Assembly (NCBI GenBank): GCA_965658745.1
Contig: CBFHTK010000011.1
Location: forward strand, 1-64,000
Length of the DNA stretch: 64,000 bases
Source: JAHDFB01 sp965658745
GTDB lineage: Bacteria > Bacteroidota > Bacteroidia > Chitinophagales > Saprospiraceae
Direction of reading: 5' to 3'
Shown here: piece by piece, positions 45,072-53,241 of the stretch
How positions within the stretch are numbered: position 1 is the stretch's first letter
How the letters are laid out: each line of letters starts with the position of its first letter
The notes under the pieces: model-generated
The model's database searches: none
What the model was told of the DNA's origin: nothing
What the model saw: only the letters and a program-made list of their open reading frames with translations
Program-made: the position numbers and the translations under genes

Positions 45072-46142
45072 TTAAACAGAATCTCCTGCTTTGAGCTTCT
45101 CAGCATTCTCATGTATGTGCAATGCTCCTATGATATCTTCAAGAGCACCTTCCATAACTTTATCGAGACTATACAGAGTTAACCCAATACGGTGGTCAGT
45201 TACTCTATTCTGAGGATAATTGTAGGTTCTGATTTTATCGGATCTATCTCCCGAACCAACAAGTGATCTTCGCTCAGCTGACACAGCAGACATCTGACGT
45301 TGCCGCTCTGCTTCATTAATTTTGACATAAAGTCTTTGGATCGCAATCTCGCGGTTTTTGATCTGAGATCGTGCGTCAGTACTTTCCGCTACAAGACCGG
45401 TAGGTAAGTGTGTAAATCGCACACCTGACTCTGTCTTGTTTACGTGTTGCCCTCCTGCTCCAGAAGCCCGAAAGGTATCGGTTTTCAAATCTGATTTGTT
45501 GATTTCGATGTCTTCAATTTCAAACTTGGGCATGATGGCAACCGTAGCGGCACTTGTATGTACACGTCCTTGCGTTTCGGTTTTGGGAACCCTTTGAACT
45601 CGATGAGCTCCCGATTCAAATTTTAATCGGTTAAATACATTCTCACCGTAAACTTCAGCAACAATCTTATTGTAACCACCTGAGCTACCTTCATTGACAT
45701 CTAGAACCTCTACTTTCCAGCCTTGTTTTTCAAAATATTTGGAATACATTCTGAATAGGTCACCAGCAAATATACTCGCTTCATCTCCACCGGTCCCTGA
45801 CCGGATCTCTATTATTACATCTTTAGAATCTTCAGGATCTTTCGGAATCAAAAGCGTCTTGATATCTTCTTCTAACTTTTCTAAAGCTGGCTTGAGTTCA
45901 TTCAATTCAGCTTTGGCCATCTCCTTCATATCAGGATCAGGATCATCAAGCATTTCTTCTGCCGTCTCTATATTTCCTTGTATCTGTAAGTACAGATCAT
46001 AGGCATTAACTATTTCTTCTAATCCTTTGAACTCTTTATTGAGTTTATTAAATCTTTTTGGATCACTAGCAACCTCTGGATCATATAATTGCTCACGAAT
46101 ATTTTCATACCGGTGCTTTATTTCTTCTAATTTATCTACCAT
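45072..46142 (-). CDS. prfA: Peptide chain release factor 1
   Basis: It terminates translation at UAA/UAG. It has 356 residues, the usual size. The peptidyl-hydrolysis loop GGQ is in FRASGAGGQHVNKTES (about 230), with RVHTSAATVAIMP and RSGTGGDEASIFAGDL before it and YNYPQNRVTDHRIGLTL after. It is a single gene, divergent from the CNNM transporter gene. Confidence 0.96.
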   Translation of the reverse strand: MVDKLEEIKHRYENIREQLYDPEVASDPKRFNKLNKEFKGLEEIVNAYDLYLQIQGNIETAEEMLDDPDPDMKEMAKAELNELKPALEKLEEDIKTLLIPKDPEDSKDVIIEIRSGTGGDEASIFAGDLFRMYSKYFEKQGWKVEVLDVNEGSSGGYNKIVAEVYGENVFNRLKFESGAHRVQRVPKTETQGRVHTSAATVAIMPKFEIEDIEINKSDLKTDTFRASGAGGQHVNKTESGVRFTHLPTGLVAESTDARSQIKNREIAIQRLYVKINEAERQRQMSAVSAERRSLVGSGDRSDKIRTYNYPQNRVTDHRIGLTLYSLDKVMEGALEDIIGALHIHENAEKLKAGDSV

Positions 46143-46307
46143 AGCTCAATAATCCTTTCTAAAAATTACAACAAAAGTAACCGATATCCACCAAATATAT
46201 GTTGAGAGTAATGAGAATTGTAGTCAAAGACAAAGAAACTATTATTAGCATCGTAAATCGAACTCAATAAAATACTGGAATATATGTGATATTCCCATTG
46301 ATGTAAA

Positions 46308-47600
46308 TTGCTTAATTTTGTATCAAAATACTTGGCCTTGGTCTTTCTAATCATATTCTTTTTACTTCTTTCGGCTATGTTTTCCGCGAGCGAAATTGCA
46401 TTTATCAGTGCGAATAAACTTTCGATTGAAATACAAAAGAAGAAGGGATCTCATAAGAGTCGTATTCTGACCAATTTCTATGACAATCATAGGAATTTTC
46501 TCGGAACTATGTTGGTCGGAAATAATATAGCCTTGGTAATATTTACATCCTTGATGACTACAGCTATTGAGCCTTTCCTAGCACCAATGATGGGTACTGG
46601 TCTATGGTTTTTGCTGGCAAGCACATTGATCATAACAATTGTTGTTTTGCTTTTTGGTGAATTTCTACCCAAAACAATTGCACGGATATTTGCTAATACA
46701 TTCATTAATCTTATGACATATCCACTTGCGTTTTTCAAGTATATACTTGGGATTCCCACTTGGTTTATGACAGTCACTTCAGGTTTAGTTCTGAAGTATA
46801 TTTTAAGAGCTCCCGTGGAGCAAGTTGAGAATCCAATTACGCGTCTTGATCTTGAGAATTTTATTGATACAACTACAGATTCGTCTACAGATGAAATAGA
46901 AACGGAGTTATTTAAGAATGCTCTGAATCTGAAAGAAATCAAGGTAAGAGACTGTATGATTCCACGGAATGAGATTGCATTCATTGAGAAGACAGATTCT
47001 ATCGAAGACCTAACAGCGGAGTTCTTACGTTCTGAACATTCTCGATTATTGGTTTGTGAAGATGGTATTGAAAATGTAGTTGGCTATGTGCATCATTTAC
47101 AGCTGATGAGAAATCCAACAACAGTTGCAAAGATCATGATGGCTATCGCATACGTACCAGAAGCTATGAATGTGCAAGATTTGCTGTCTCGATTTGTGAG
47201 AGGGAATATCAATTTGGCCTGTGTTGTAAATGAATTTGGAGGTACAGCGGGAATAATTACCTTGGAAGATATACTGGAAGAAATTTTTGGGGAGATTGAA
47301 GATGAGCATGATTCTGAAGACCTATTAGAGTTTGAGATTTCTAAGAATGAGTATATATTTTCAGGCCGTATGGAGCTAGATACAATCAATGAGAAGTATG
47401 ACCATATTGACATTCCAGCTGGTGAGTATCATACTCTCTCTGGCTACATTGTCATGACTGCGGGAAATATCCCTGATCAAGGAGAGGAAATAGAGCTTAA
47501 CGGTTATCTTTTTACGATCGAAAAAGCAAGTGACACTAAAATTGAGACTATCCGTCTTAGTATTCCAGATAGTGAGATTGATCAAGAGCAGAAAGGATGA
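46308..47600 (+). CDS. CNNM/CorC-HlyC family transporter with CBS domains
   Basis: The 430-residue membrane protein probably handles magnesium or another cation. A DUF21 transmembrane domain (1-185) starts LLLSAMFSASEIAFISANKL. A CBS pair follows (VRDCMIPRNEIAFIEK..SRLLV; VNEFGGTAGIITLEDILEEIFGEIEDEHD), then a C-terminal CorC_HlyC domain. GldE of gliding bacteria has this same layout, so a GldE role is possible but gldD is not adjacent. The start is uncertain: only TTG codons (46308, 46332, 46338) precede the first helix. A TAATTTTG box at 46313-46320 argues for the later ones. ATGA overlap links it to the Smr gene. Confidence 0.9.
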   Translation: MLNFVSKYLALVFLIIFFLLLSAMFSASEIAFISANKLSIEIQKKKGSHKSRILTNFYDNHRNFLGTMLVGNNIALVIFTSLMTTAIEPFLAPMMGTGLWFLLASTLIITIVVLLFGEFLPKTIARIFANTFINLMTYPLAFFKYILGIPTWFMTVTSGLVLKYILRAPVEQVENPITRLDLENFIDTTTDSSTDEIETELFKNALNLKEIKVRDCMIPRNEIAFIEKTDSIEDLTAEFLRSEHSRLLVCEDGIENVVGYVHHLQLMRNPTTVAKIMMAIAYVPEAMNVQDLLSRFVRGNINLACVVNEFGGTAGIITLEDILEEIFGEIEDEHDSEDLLEFEISKNEYIFSGRMELDTINEKYDHIDIPAGEYHTLSGYIVMTAGNIPDQGEEIELNGYLFTIEKASDTKIETIRLSIPDSEIDQEQKG

Positions 47601-48112
47601 ATCTAGGTGATTTGTGGATTGGAGATCAGGTTGAAATCATAAGATCTGGAAGAATTGGAAAATTTTTGGGAACGAACAAGGGTAAAGCTCGAGTCCAAAT
47701 AAAGGATAAAGTATTACTCGTGCTACCTAGTGGACTTCGGCTAGCGCCTGAAAAGAAGTTTCAAAGAAGTGCTGAAACTGAGTCAAAGTCTGAGCCAAAA
47801 GAATCCACTCAAAAGTCCTTTTTTCAAGAGAGTTATTCTTTCAATCCTGAAATAGATCTCCACATTGGGGCATTGCAACCTAGCAAGAAGAACGACAAAC
47901 CAGTTGCAATTCTTGAATTCCAACTTCGAAAGTTGAGAGAATTTCTAGACAATGCTGTCAGATTAAGAGCTCCCAAAGTGCATATTATTCATGGAAAAGG
48001 TACCGGTACTTTGAGAATGGAAACAATGCACATGATTGAGGGTATTCCAGAAAAAGTTAGCATATTTCCAACAAACAATGATGGAGGTGTAACTGTCTAT
48101 TTCAAGTACTAG
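47597..48112 (+). CDS. Smr-domain protein (MutS2 C-terminal-like)
   Basis: The 171-residue protein has an N-terminal KOW/SH3-like part (LWIGDQVEIIRSGRIGKFLGTNKGKARVQI, 1-55), a charged linker and a C-terminal Smr domain (about 90-171). The Smr hallmarks are IDLHIG and IIHGKGTGTLR. The layout equals the last part of MutS2 without the ATPase. Smr domains nick DNA or cleave RNA. Its ATG overlaps the stop of the CNNM gene, so it is co-translated with a membrane transporter. Confidence 0.9.
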   Translation: MNLGDLWIGDQVEIIRSGRIGKFLGTNKGKARVQIKDKVLLVLPSGLRLAPEKKFQRSAETESKSEPKESTQKSFFQESYSFNPEIDLHIGALQPSKKNDKPVAILEFQLRKLREFLDNAVRLRAPKVHIIHGKGTGTLRMETMHMIEGIPEKVSIFPTNNDGGVTVYFKY

Positions 48113-48147
48113 TTTTTTGGAAACTTTCTAGAGATTATGTACACTAC

Positions 48148-48975
48148 TTACAACCAACTAGCCGCGGTCTTACTAGAGATTTTAGGACATTGTACATTTC
48201 CGAAATACTTCATAATAGAAATACCTAGAAAATTGTATTGATCGTTACGGGTACTATCTCCTCTTTGTCGTCCGAATTGACCAATTTTTGGCTCTCCTGA
48301 ACGATCGCTGAGTTCACGAGCAATTTCTCCTCGATCAGCTTCTAGTAGAGCTGCTTGTGGGTACAGTGTACTTACATCATCGAGATAATCTGTAAACAAC
48401 TGGCGAAAAGTGAATTCGATATTTATACTATAGTCATAGTTGATGTCCCATTTGAAACCACCTCCGTATGTAATACCAGCACTTATAAAGCTGTACTCGT
48501 CCGTCCTTCTTTGACCCTCAGTACCGAGAGGTCTTAAGAAATAGCGTTCATTTTCAAAAAAGGTATAGGGTTCATAATAGAAAACAGAGAACCCCAATAT
48601 CATATAAGGAGTAAAGTTTTCATATCTACTTCCGTGTGTATAAGGAAGAAAGTTAAATTCACCAGTTCCTGTAAAATCGAAGATGTTAGACTGGAAGTCT
48701 AAGTTTCGCGCTTTTTCGAAATTATTGGGACTATCGCTGTCGCTTGCATACACGTAGCCATAGTTTAGCGATCCTTTTACACAAATTCTATGACCGAAAT
48801 TATAACGTGCTCCAATTCCTGCAGCTGGTCCAAGATCTGTCAAACGGTAATTAGTATTTAGATCACCAAAGTAGTTGGATACGCCAATCCAAGGACCTAC
48901 TTCCCATCCTTTTTGGGCTTGACCCCAAAAAGCGAACATCATGCAAAATACTCCTATGATTAAACGATTCTTCAT
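48148..48975 (-). CDS. DUF6089 outer-membrane beta-barrel protein
   Basis: This 275-residue barrel has a signal peptide ending FWGQAQ. The opening GWEVGPWIGVSNYFGDLNTNYRLTDLGPAAGIGARYNF is the DUF6089 signature, found next to uppS and bamA in many Bacteroidota. Here uppS and bamA are 13 kb away, at 61.9-64 kb, so the classical cluster has been split. The function is unknown, presumably envelope. The start at MKNRLI is preferred over 48993 because the signal begins there. Confidence 0.88.
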   Translation of the reverse strand: MKNRLIIGVFCMMFAFWGQAQKGWEVGPWIGVSNYFGDLNTNYRLTDLGPAAGIGARYNFGHRICVKGSLNYGYVYASDSDSPNNFEKARNLDFQSNIFDFTGTGEFNFLPYTHGSRYENFTPYMILGFSVFYYEPYTFFENERYFLRPLGTEGQRRTDEYSFISAGITYGGGFKWDINYDYSINIEFTFRQLFTDYLDDVSTLYPQAALLEADRGEIARELSDRSGEPKIGQFGRQRGDSTRNDQYNFLGISIMKYFGNVQCPKISSKTAASWL

Positions 48976-49056
48976 ACTTCTTTTATCCACCATTCATCCA
49001 AGAACGGATGATTTCCTTATTTAATTATACAGCTTAAGTCTTATTGATCAAAATGT

Positions 49057-49560
49057 CTAATTCGCTAATCTTTTCCAACCTACACGTATTAACACAAGTA
49101 ATGCAATAATGATTAGAATTACATATTGAAATGGCAAAAATGTTATAGCAATGATATGTGTCCTGTCCAGAACCCACATTCCAGCCATAAGAGCTGTCAC
49201 TATCATAATCAAACCTGATAGTTTATCAAATCCTGGAATTGTAGCAAAGTCAACGTTTCTCCGAATGATCAGGAATGTAACAAACATGGCTACTATCGGT
49301 AAAAATTGGGTATAAATATTCGCCTGTAGAATACTCTGTCGCTCAAATAAGAAAAAATACACATTGAGAAATACCGCAAATATCCCTGGAACAGCAGCCA
49401 TATTTAATAAGGCACAGTAAGCATATTTCCAAGGGCTTTTATGTCCTTCTCCTCTGTCCAAGATTCCACTCAAAAAGGCAGTTAACGGAAGTGCAATGAA
49501 GTAAAACAGCACGATTGTTGGATTAGCCGATAACAGATCAAAAAACTGCTGTAAAGTCAT
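49057..49560 (-). CDS. Unknown integral membrane protein, 167 residues
   Basis: No family is recognised. Hydrophobic segments lie near residues 14-35, 48-70, 83-103 and 115-160, giving four or five helices. A conserved-looking loop SGILDRGEGHKSPWKYAY follows the first. Starting at MTLQQFF gives a clean N-terminus; the frame opens 24 bases earlier. It lies between sucB and DUF6089 on the same strand, with about 80-base gaps each side. No function is inferred. Confidence 0.75.
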   Translation of the reverse strand: MTLQQFFDLLSANPTIVLFYFIALPLTAFLSGILDRGEGHKSPWKYAYCALLNMAAVPGIFAVFLNVYFFLFERQSILQANIYTQFLPIVAMFVTFLIIRRNVDFATIPGFDKLSGLIMIVTALMAGMWVLDRTHIIAITFLPFQYVILIIIALLVLIRVGWKRLAN

Positions 49561-49639
49561 ATGTTTTCCTTGTTTCTCACACAAAGTTGAATACCAAAGA
49601 CAACTAAATCTTCTAGAATACCTTGCGTGTAAATCGACT

Positions 49640-50857
49640 TTAGATATCTAGAAATAGAGTGATTGGATCTTCCAAAAGCTCTTTGACCTTTACCAAGAAA
49701 GTAACACTCGTACTTCCGTCGATTACTCTGTGATCATAAGAAAGCGCTAAGTACATCATCGGCCTGATTTTCACCTCACCGTTGATTGCCATCGGACGCT
49801 GAATTATATTATGCATCCCTAATATCGCACTTTGTGGTTCGTTAATTATCGGAGTACTTAGCATAGATCCGAAGATACCTCCGTTAGTGATCGTAAATGT
49901 TCCACCTTTCATTTCATCTAGAGTCAACGAACCGTCTCTTGCTTTAGATGCTAGGTAAGCAATTTGCTTCTCTATATCTGCAAAGTTCATTGATTCAACA
50001 TTTTTCACTGGTGGCACAACTAATCCTGTCGGCGTCGAGATTGCTATCGATATATCGACGAAATCATGATAGATAAGTTCATTTCCTGAAATCTGTGCAT
50101 TTACATTTGGCATTTCCATAAGTACCTTGGCACAAGCTTTTGCGAAGATTGACATGAATCCCAATTTAACACCGTACTTCGCAACGAACTTTTCTTGATA
50201 CTTCTTACGCATTGCCATTACCTCTGTCAGGTCAACTTCGTTGAAAGTTGTTAGCATTGCCGTGTTGTTCTTTGCAGAAACCAATCGCGAGGCAATAGTT
50301 CTGCGCATTCTACTCATTTTTTCAGTGCGCTGCTTACGACTGAATGCTTGNNNNNNNNNNNNNNNNNNNNNNNNNNNNNNNNNNNNNNNNNNNNNNNNNN
50401 NNNNNNNNNNNNNNNNNNNNNNNNNNNNNNNNNNNNNNNNNNNNNNNNNNNNNNNNNNNNNNNNNNNNNNNNNNNNNNNNNNNNNNNNNNNNNNNNNNNN
50501 NNNNNNNNNNNNNNGTCCAGCAGCGTGGTCTGGTTCAGATGTTGTGGCAGTTTCTTCTGCTTCTTTCTTAGCTTCCATAGGGGCTTTGTCCGTCCCTGAG
50601 CTTCCAGATGGAGCTGCAACTGATGTGTCTATTTTCGCAACAAGTGCTCCAATTTCTAAATCCTCGTCTTCAGCAGCAACATGGATTAGTTTACCTGCAG
50701 CCTCTGAAGGGAATTCCAAAGTAGCTTTGTCACTCTCAAACTCACAGATCGGCTCATCTAGTTTCACGTAGTCACCATTTTTTACTAACCATAGCGATAA
50801 AGTTACTTCTTTGATTGATTCACCGATTACGGGTACTTTCATTTCGACGATGCTCAT
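49640..50857 (-). CDS. sucB: Dihydrolipoyllysine-residue succinyltransferase (2-oxoglutarate dehydrogenase E2)
   Basis: It is the E2 core of 2-oxoglutarate dehydrogenase (TCA cycle), transferring succinyl to CoA. The frame starts MSIVEMKVPVIGESI. Lipoyl domain (1-80) with the lipoylated Lys in FESDKATLEF, then an acidic/Ala linker into a 164-base N run that hides the linker and most of the peripheral binding domain. The catalytic domain ends with AILGMHNIIQRPM and the active-site SYDHRVIDGSTSVTFLVKVKE. A start at 50875 adds six residues and is less likely. The E1 partner gene is not adjacent. Confidence 0.95.
   Translation of the reverse strand: MSIVEMKVPVIGESIKEVTLSLWLVKNGDYVKLDEPICEFESDKATLEFPSEAAGKLIHVAAEDEDLEIGALVAKIDTSVAAPSGSSGTDKAPMEAKKEAEETATTSEPDHAAGXXXXXXXXXXXXXXXXXXXXXXXXXXXXXXXXXXXXXXXXXXXXXXXXXXXXXXXQAFSRKQRTEKMSRMRRTIASRLVSAKNNTAMLTTFNEVDLTEVMAMRKKYQEKFVAKYGVKLGFMSIFAKACAKVLMEMPNVNAQISGNELIYHDFVDISIAISTPTGLVVPPVKNVESMNFADIEKQIAYLASKARDGSLTLDEMKGGTFTITNGGIFGSMLSTPIINEPQSAILGMHNIIQRPMAINGEVKIRPMMYLALSYDHRVIDGSTSVTFLVKVKELLEDPITLFLDI
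50351..50514. other. Run of 164 N inside sucB
   Basis: Unresolved bases over the linker and E1/E3-binding domain of the E2 protein. The frame is consistent across it. Confidence 0.95.
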
Positions 50858-51148
50858 AGGATTATTATTTTTCAATGCTCATATGCAGAAATTCTGCCTA
50901 GCTATATAATTTGTGTTTTCAATATGGGGCTTTCGCCCAAAAGCTTAGATTACTTATTTTAACCTGATTCGTGTGTTAGACAGAGAACTAGGCAAAAATG
51001 AAAATTGTTACAAAAATAGCATTTCAATATTAGTTTTGCTCATAATCGATATGACAATTCAGTCTTAATGTTTACGATTGGGATCCAGAGCTGTACACAA
51101 GATTCATTTAACGGGAACAGGTAAGTTTTTGATTTTCTATTGAACCAG
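50858..51148. other. Non-coding stretch upstream of sucB
   Basis: AT-rich, no gene seen. It contains GGGCTTTCGCCCAAAAG (50927-50943), a GGGC-TTTC-GCCC mini hairpin that also appears at 8696-8712 (in pepP) and near 62797 (in bamA). Confidence 0.4.
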
Positions 51149-51180
51149 AAAAGGCCCCCTTCACAAGTGGGAGCCTTTTT
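51149..51180 (-). terminator. Terminator of the 51206-51631 gene
   Basis: AAAAGGCCCCC (51149-51159) pairs with GGGAGCCTTTTT (51169-51180) apart from one mismatch. A and T tails on both sides suit either direction. Confidence 0.7.
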
Positions 51181-51205
51181 CTACTAAATAATGAATCTAA
51201 TCTTT

Positions 51206-51547
51206 TTAGTTCATATAATATTCAGCATAGATTACACCTTTTTTGGCATCGTAGCCTGGTGTAATACCACTGTGTATGAGTGATTGCTTATACTGATTCT
51301 TTTTTGTATCAATTATGAAGACTTTACAAGCTATTGCTTTGCCTAGTTCTTTGTGCGCATCTTTCCAGCAGTAAGCCAACTCGTGTGCTGTTGCATTGTA
51401 ACTTTTTTTCCATTTGCGACCCATTGTTACTTCAATGAAAACTATTCCATTTTTGTAATCAATTAATTTCGATGAAAGTCCATAGCCAACTCGATAATAC
51501 ATATCGGTTTCCATTAAGTGCCTGCGGTTAATTTTTTCTAAATCCAT
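51206..51547 (-). CDS. Unknown protein, about 113 residues
   Basis: Not recognised. The frame is open from 51631, giving up to 141 residues, but the segment from MDLEKINRRHLMETDMYY on looks protein-like, while the first 28 residues (Cys/aromatic rich) could be translated leader. The mature part is beta-rich and basic (YYRVGYGLSSKLIDYKNGIVFIEV, ACKVFIIDTKKNQYKQSLIH). It ends next to a terminator. It is divergent from an alpha/beta hydrolase gene, five bases from its start if the long form is used, which favours the short form. Confidence 0.5.
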   Translation of the reverse strand: MDLEKINRRHLMETDMYYRVGYGLSSKLIDYKNGIVFIEVTMGRKWKKSYNATAHELAYCWKDAHKELGKAIACKVFIIDTKKNQYKQSLIHSGITPGYDAKKGVIYAEYYMN

Positions 51548-51635
51548 AACACAACTACAGAATCCAAAACCGTGCCAAAACGCTTTCAAATTTATTTTTT
51601 GTAATAATCTCTTGTAGTTATGTATCTTCACTTTT

Positions 51636-52613
51636 ATGAAGAGAATATTGCTAATACTTATGTTTCTGGTTGCTTTGATATTTGTGGTATTTGTTTCTGG
51701 ACCTCGAGTAAAATTTACTGATCTTCAGAAAAATACTGTAATGCCAATCGACATTGAAGAGGTTGAACAACTCGTTCAAGAGCGAGAATCTCACGTAAAA
51801 AACATGAGACCAGGAAACAAGGCTGAGATCATTTGGGCAGATACTGTAGGGCAGAAAACTCCGTATAGCATTGTTTACATACATGGCTTTTCTGCTAGTC
51901 ATGAGGAGGGTATGCCTGTTCACGAGACTATTGCCAAGCAATTTGGATGTAATCTATACTTATCTAGACTTGATGGACATGGTCTTGTTGATACAAATGC
52001 TTTTGAGAACTTAACACCACAAGATTTGATTAGCTCAACTGAATTTGCAATTGAAGTTGGTAAAGCTCTTGGAGACAGTGTAATATTGATGATGTGTTCT
52101 ACTGGCTCTACATCTGGCATTTATCTTGCAGCAGGGGATCCTGAGATTGCTGCAATGTTGCATTACTCGCCAAATATTGACATTGAAGGGGAATCTGATG
52201 AGTTGTTGTTATGGCCATGGGGAAGGCAAATGATCAAGTTAGTTATGGGAGGTTCGTATAATCGGATATCTTATTCCGAAGAACAGGCTAAGTATTGGTA
52301 TGGAGTATATCATGTTAATGGATTGTTGGCTTTGAAATCAATGATTCAGAATACAATGACTCCGGAAGTATTTAACGAAATTACACAGCCAACTTTTATG
52401 GCTTATTATTACAAGAATGAACAAGAGAAAGATCCGATCGTGTCCGTTGATCGGATGCTAGATTTTTATAACATGATTCAGACGCCAGATAATCAGAAGC
52501 GCCAGATAGCTTTTCCTAATGGCAGGCATGTGATGACTTCTCATGCGATTCCTAGTCCTGTCACTGAAGAGTTGATTGCGGAGACGAGCTCATTTCTTCA
52601 GGAAATTTCGTAG
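51636..52613 (+). CDS. Alpha/beta hydrolase, N-terminally anchored
   Basis: A 325-residue serine hydrolase with a membrane anchor or signal (1-21, LLILMFLVALIFVVFV). Oxyanion segment VYIHGFSASHEEG (about 83), nucleophile Ser in MMCSTGST (atypical: Cys replaces the usual Gly before Ser), acid probably in EKDPIVSVD and His in PNGRHVMTS. It resembles Bacteroidota 'alpha/beta fold hydrolases' of unknown substrate. It is the third hydrolase of this fold in the window. It stands alone. Confidence 0.85.
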   Translation: MKRILLILMFLVALIFVVFVSGPRVKFTDLQKNTVMPIDIEEVEQLVQERESHVKNMRPGNKAEIIWADTVGQKTPYSIVYIHGFSASHEEGMPVHETIAKQFGCNLYLSRLDGHGLVDTNAFENLTPQDLISSTEFAIEVGKALGDSVILMMCSTGSTSGIYLAAGDPEIAAMLHYSPNIDIEGESDELLLWPWGRQMIKLVMGGSYNRISYSEEQAKYWYGVYHVNGLLALKSMIQNTMTPEVFNEITQPTFMAYYYKNEQEKDPIVSVDRMLDFYNMIQTPDNQKRQIAFPNGRHVMTSHAIPSPVTEELIAETSSFLQEIS

Positions 52614-52653
52614 GATTACAATTAGTAGACTCTCAGGTTAAATAGTTAGTCAA

Positions 52654-53241
52654 TTATTGCTTGACTTCTTTCCGGCAAACCATTACCCAAGCAGGTGGTA
52701 CATTGATAGCAACGAAATTCAGCTTTACATTACCGAAAACATTCATGTATAGTTTTTTTAGAATAAGGCTGTAGTGAATTTGAACAAAAAGACCTGCTGG
52801 GTTGAGAATCTCTTTACACTTACGAATAATCTTATAGGATAATTCTTCAGGGAAAATAGTAAAGGGAAGTGCTGATATAATATAGTCAGCTTCTTTATGG
52901 CCATGTTGCTCTAGATAGGATTCAACTTTCAGTGCATCGTCTTCGATGACGACTAGTCTATCATCCTTAATCTCTCTCATATTATCGCAAAATTTCGAAT
53001 TAAGTTCAAAAGCTAGAAGTATAGCATCGGAACGCATTTTAGATAAAATATGCTTTGTGACAACACCGTCACCAGCACCCAATTCAACGATGACTTTTGC
53101 CTTATCAAAGTCAACAGGTTTAATCATTCCTTGGCACAAGTATTTTGAACTTCTCGTAATAGTGCCTACTGTTTTAAGATTCTTGACGCTCTCTTTGAAG
53201 AATTTTATCGTTCCCATGTGTTTTTGGTTGGTATTATTCAT
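52654..53241 (-). CDS. SAM-dependent methyltransferase, phospholipid N-methyltransferase-like
   Basis: About 195 residues. The SAM-binding loop is IVELGAGDGVVTKHIL, followed by LLAFELNSKFCDNM (acidic ribose ligand) and VIEDDALKVESYL. The catalytic-side segment YIISALPFTIFPEELSYKIIRKCKEIL resembles PmtA-type phosphatidylethanolamine methyltransferases and rRNA dimethyltransferases; lipid is the more likely substrate, as inference. The start at 53241 overlaps the stop of the PD40-OmpA gene by 8 bases; MGTIKFF (53217) is an alternative. Confidence 0.8.
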   Translation of the reverse strand: MNNTNQKHMGTIKFFKESVKNLKTVGTITRSSKYLCQGMIKPVDFDKAKVIVELGAGDGVVTKHILSKMRSDAILLAFELNSKFCDNMREIKDDRLVVIEDDALKVESYLEQHGHKEADYIISALPFTIFPEELSYKIIRKCKEILNPAGLFVQIHYSLILKKLYMNVFGNVKLNFVAINVPPAWVMVCRKEVKQ

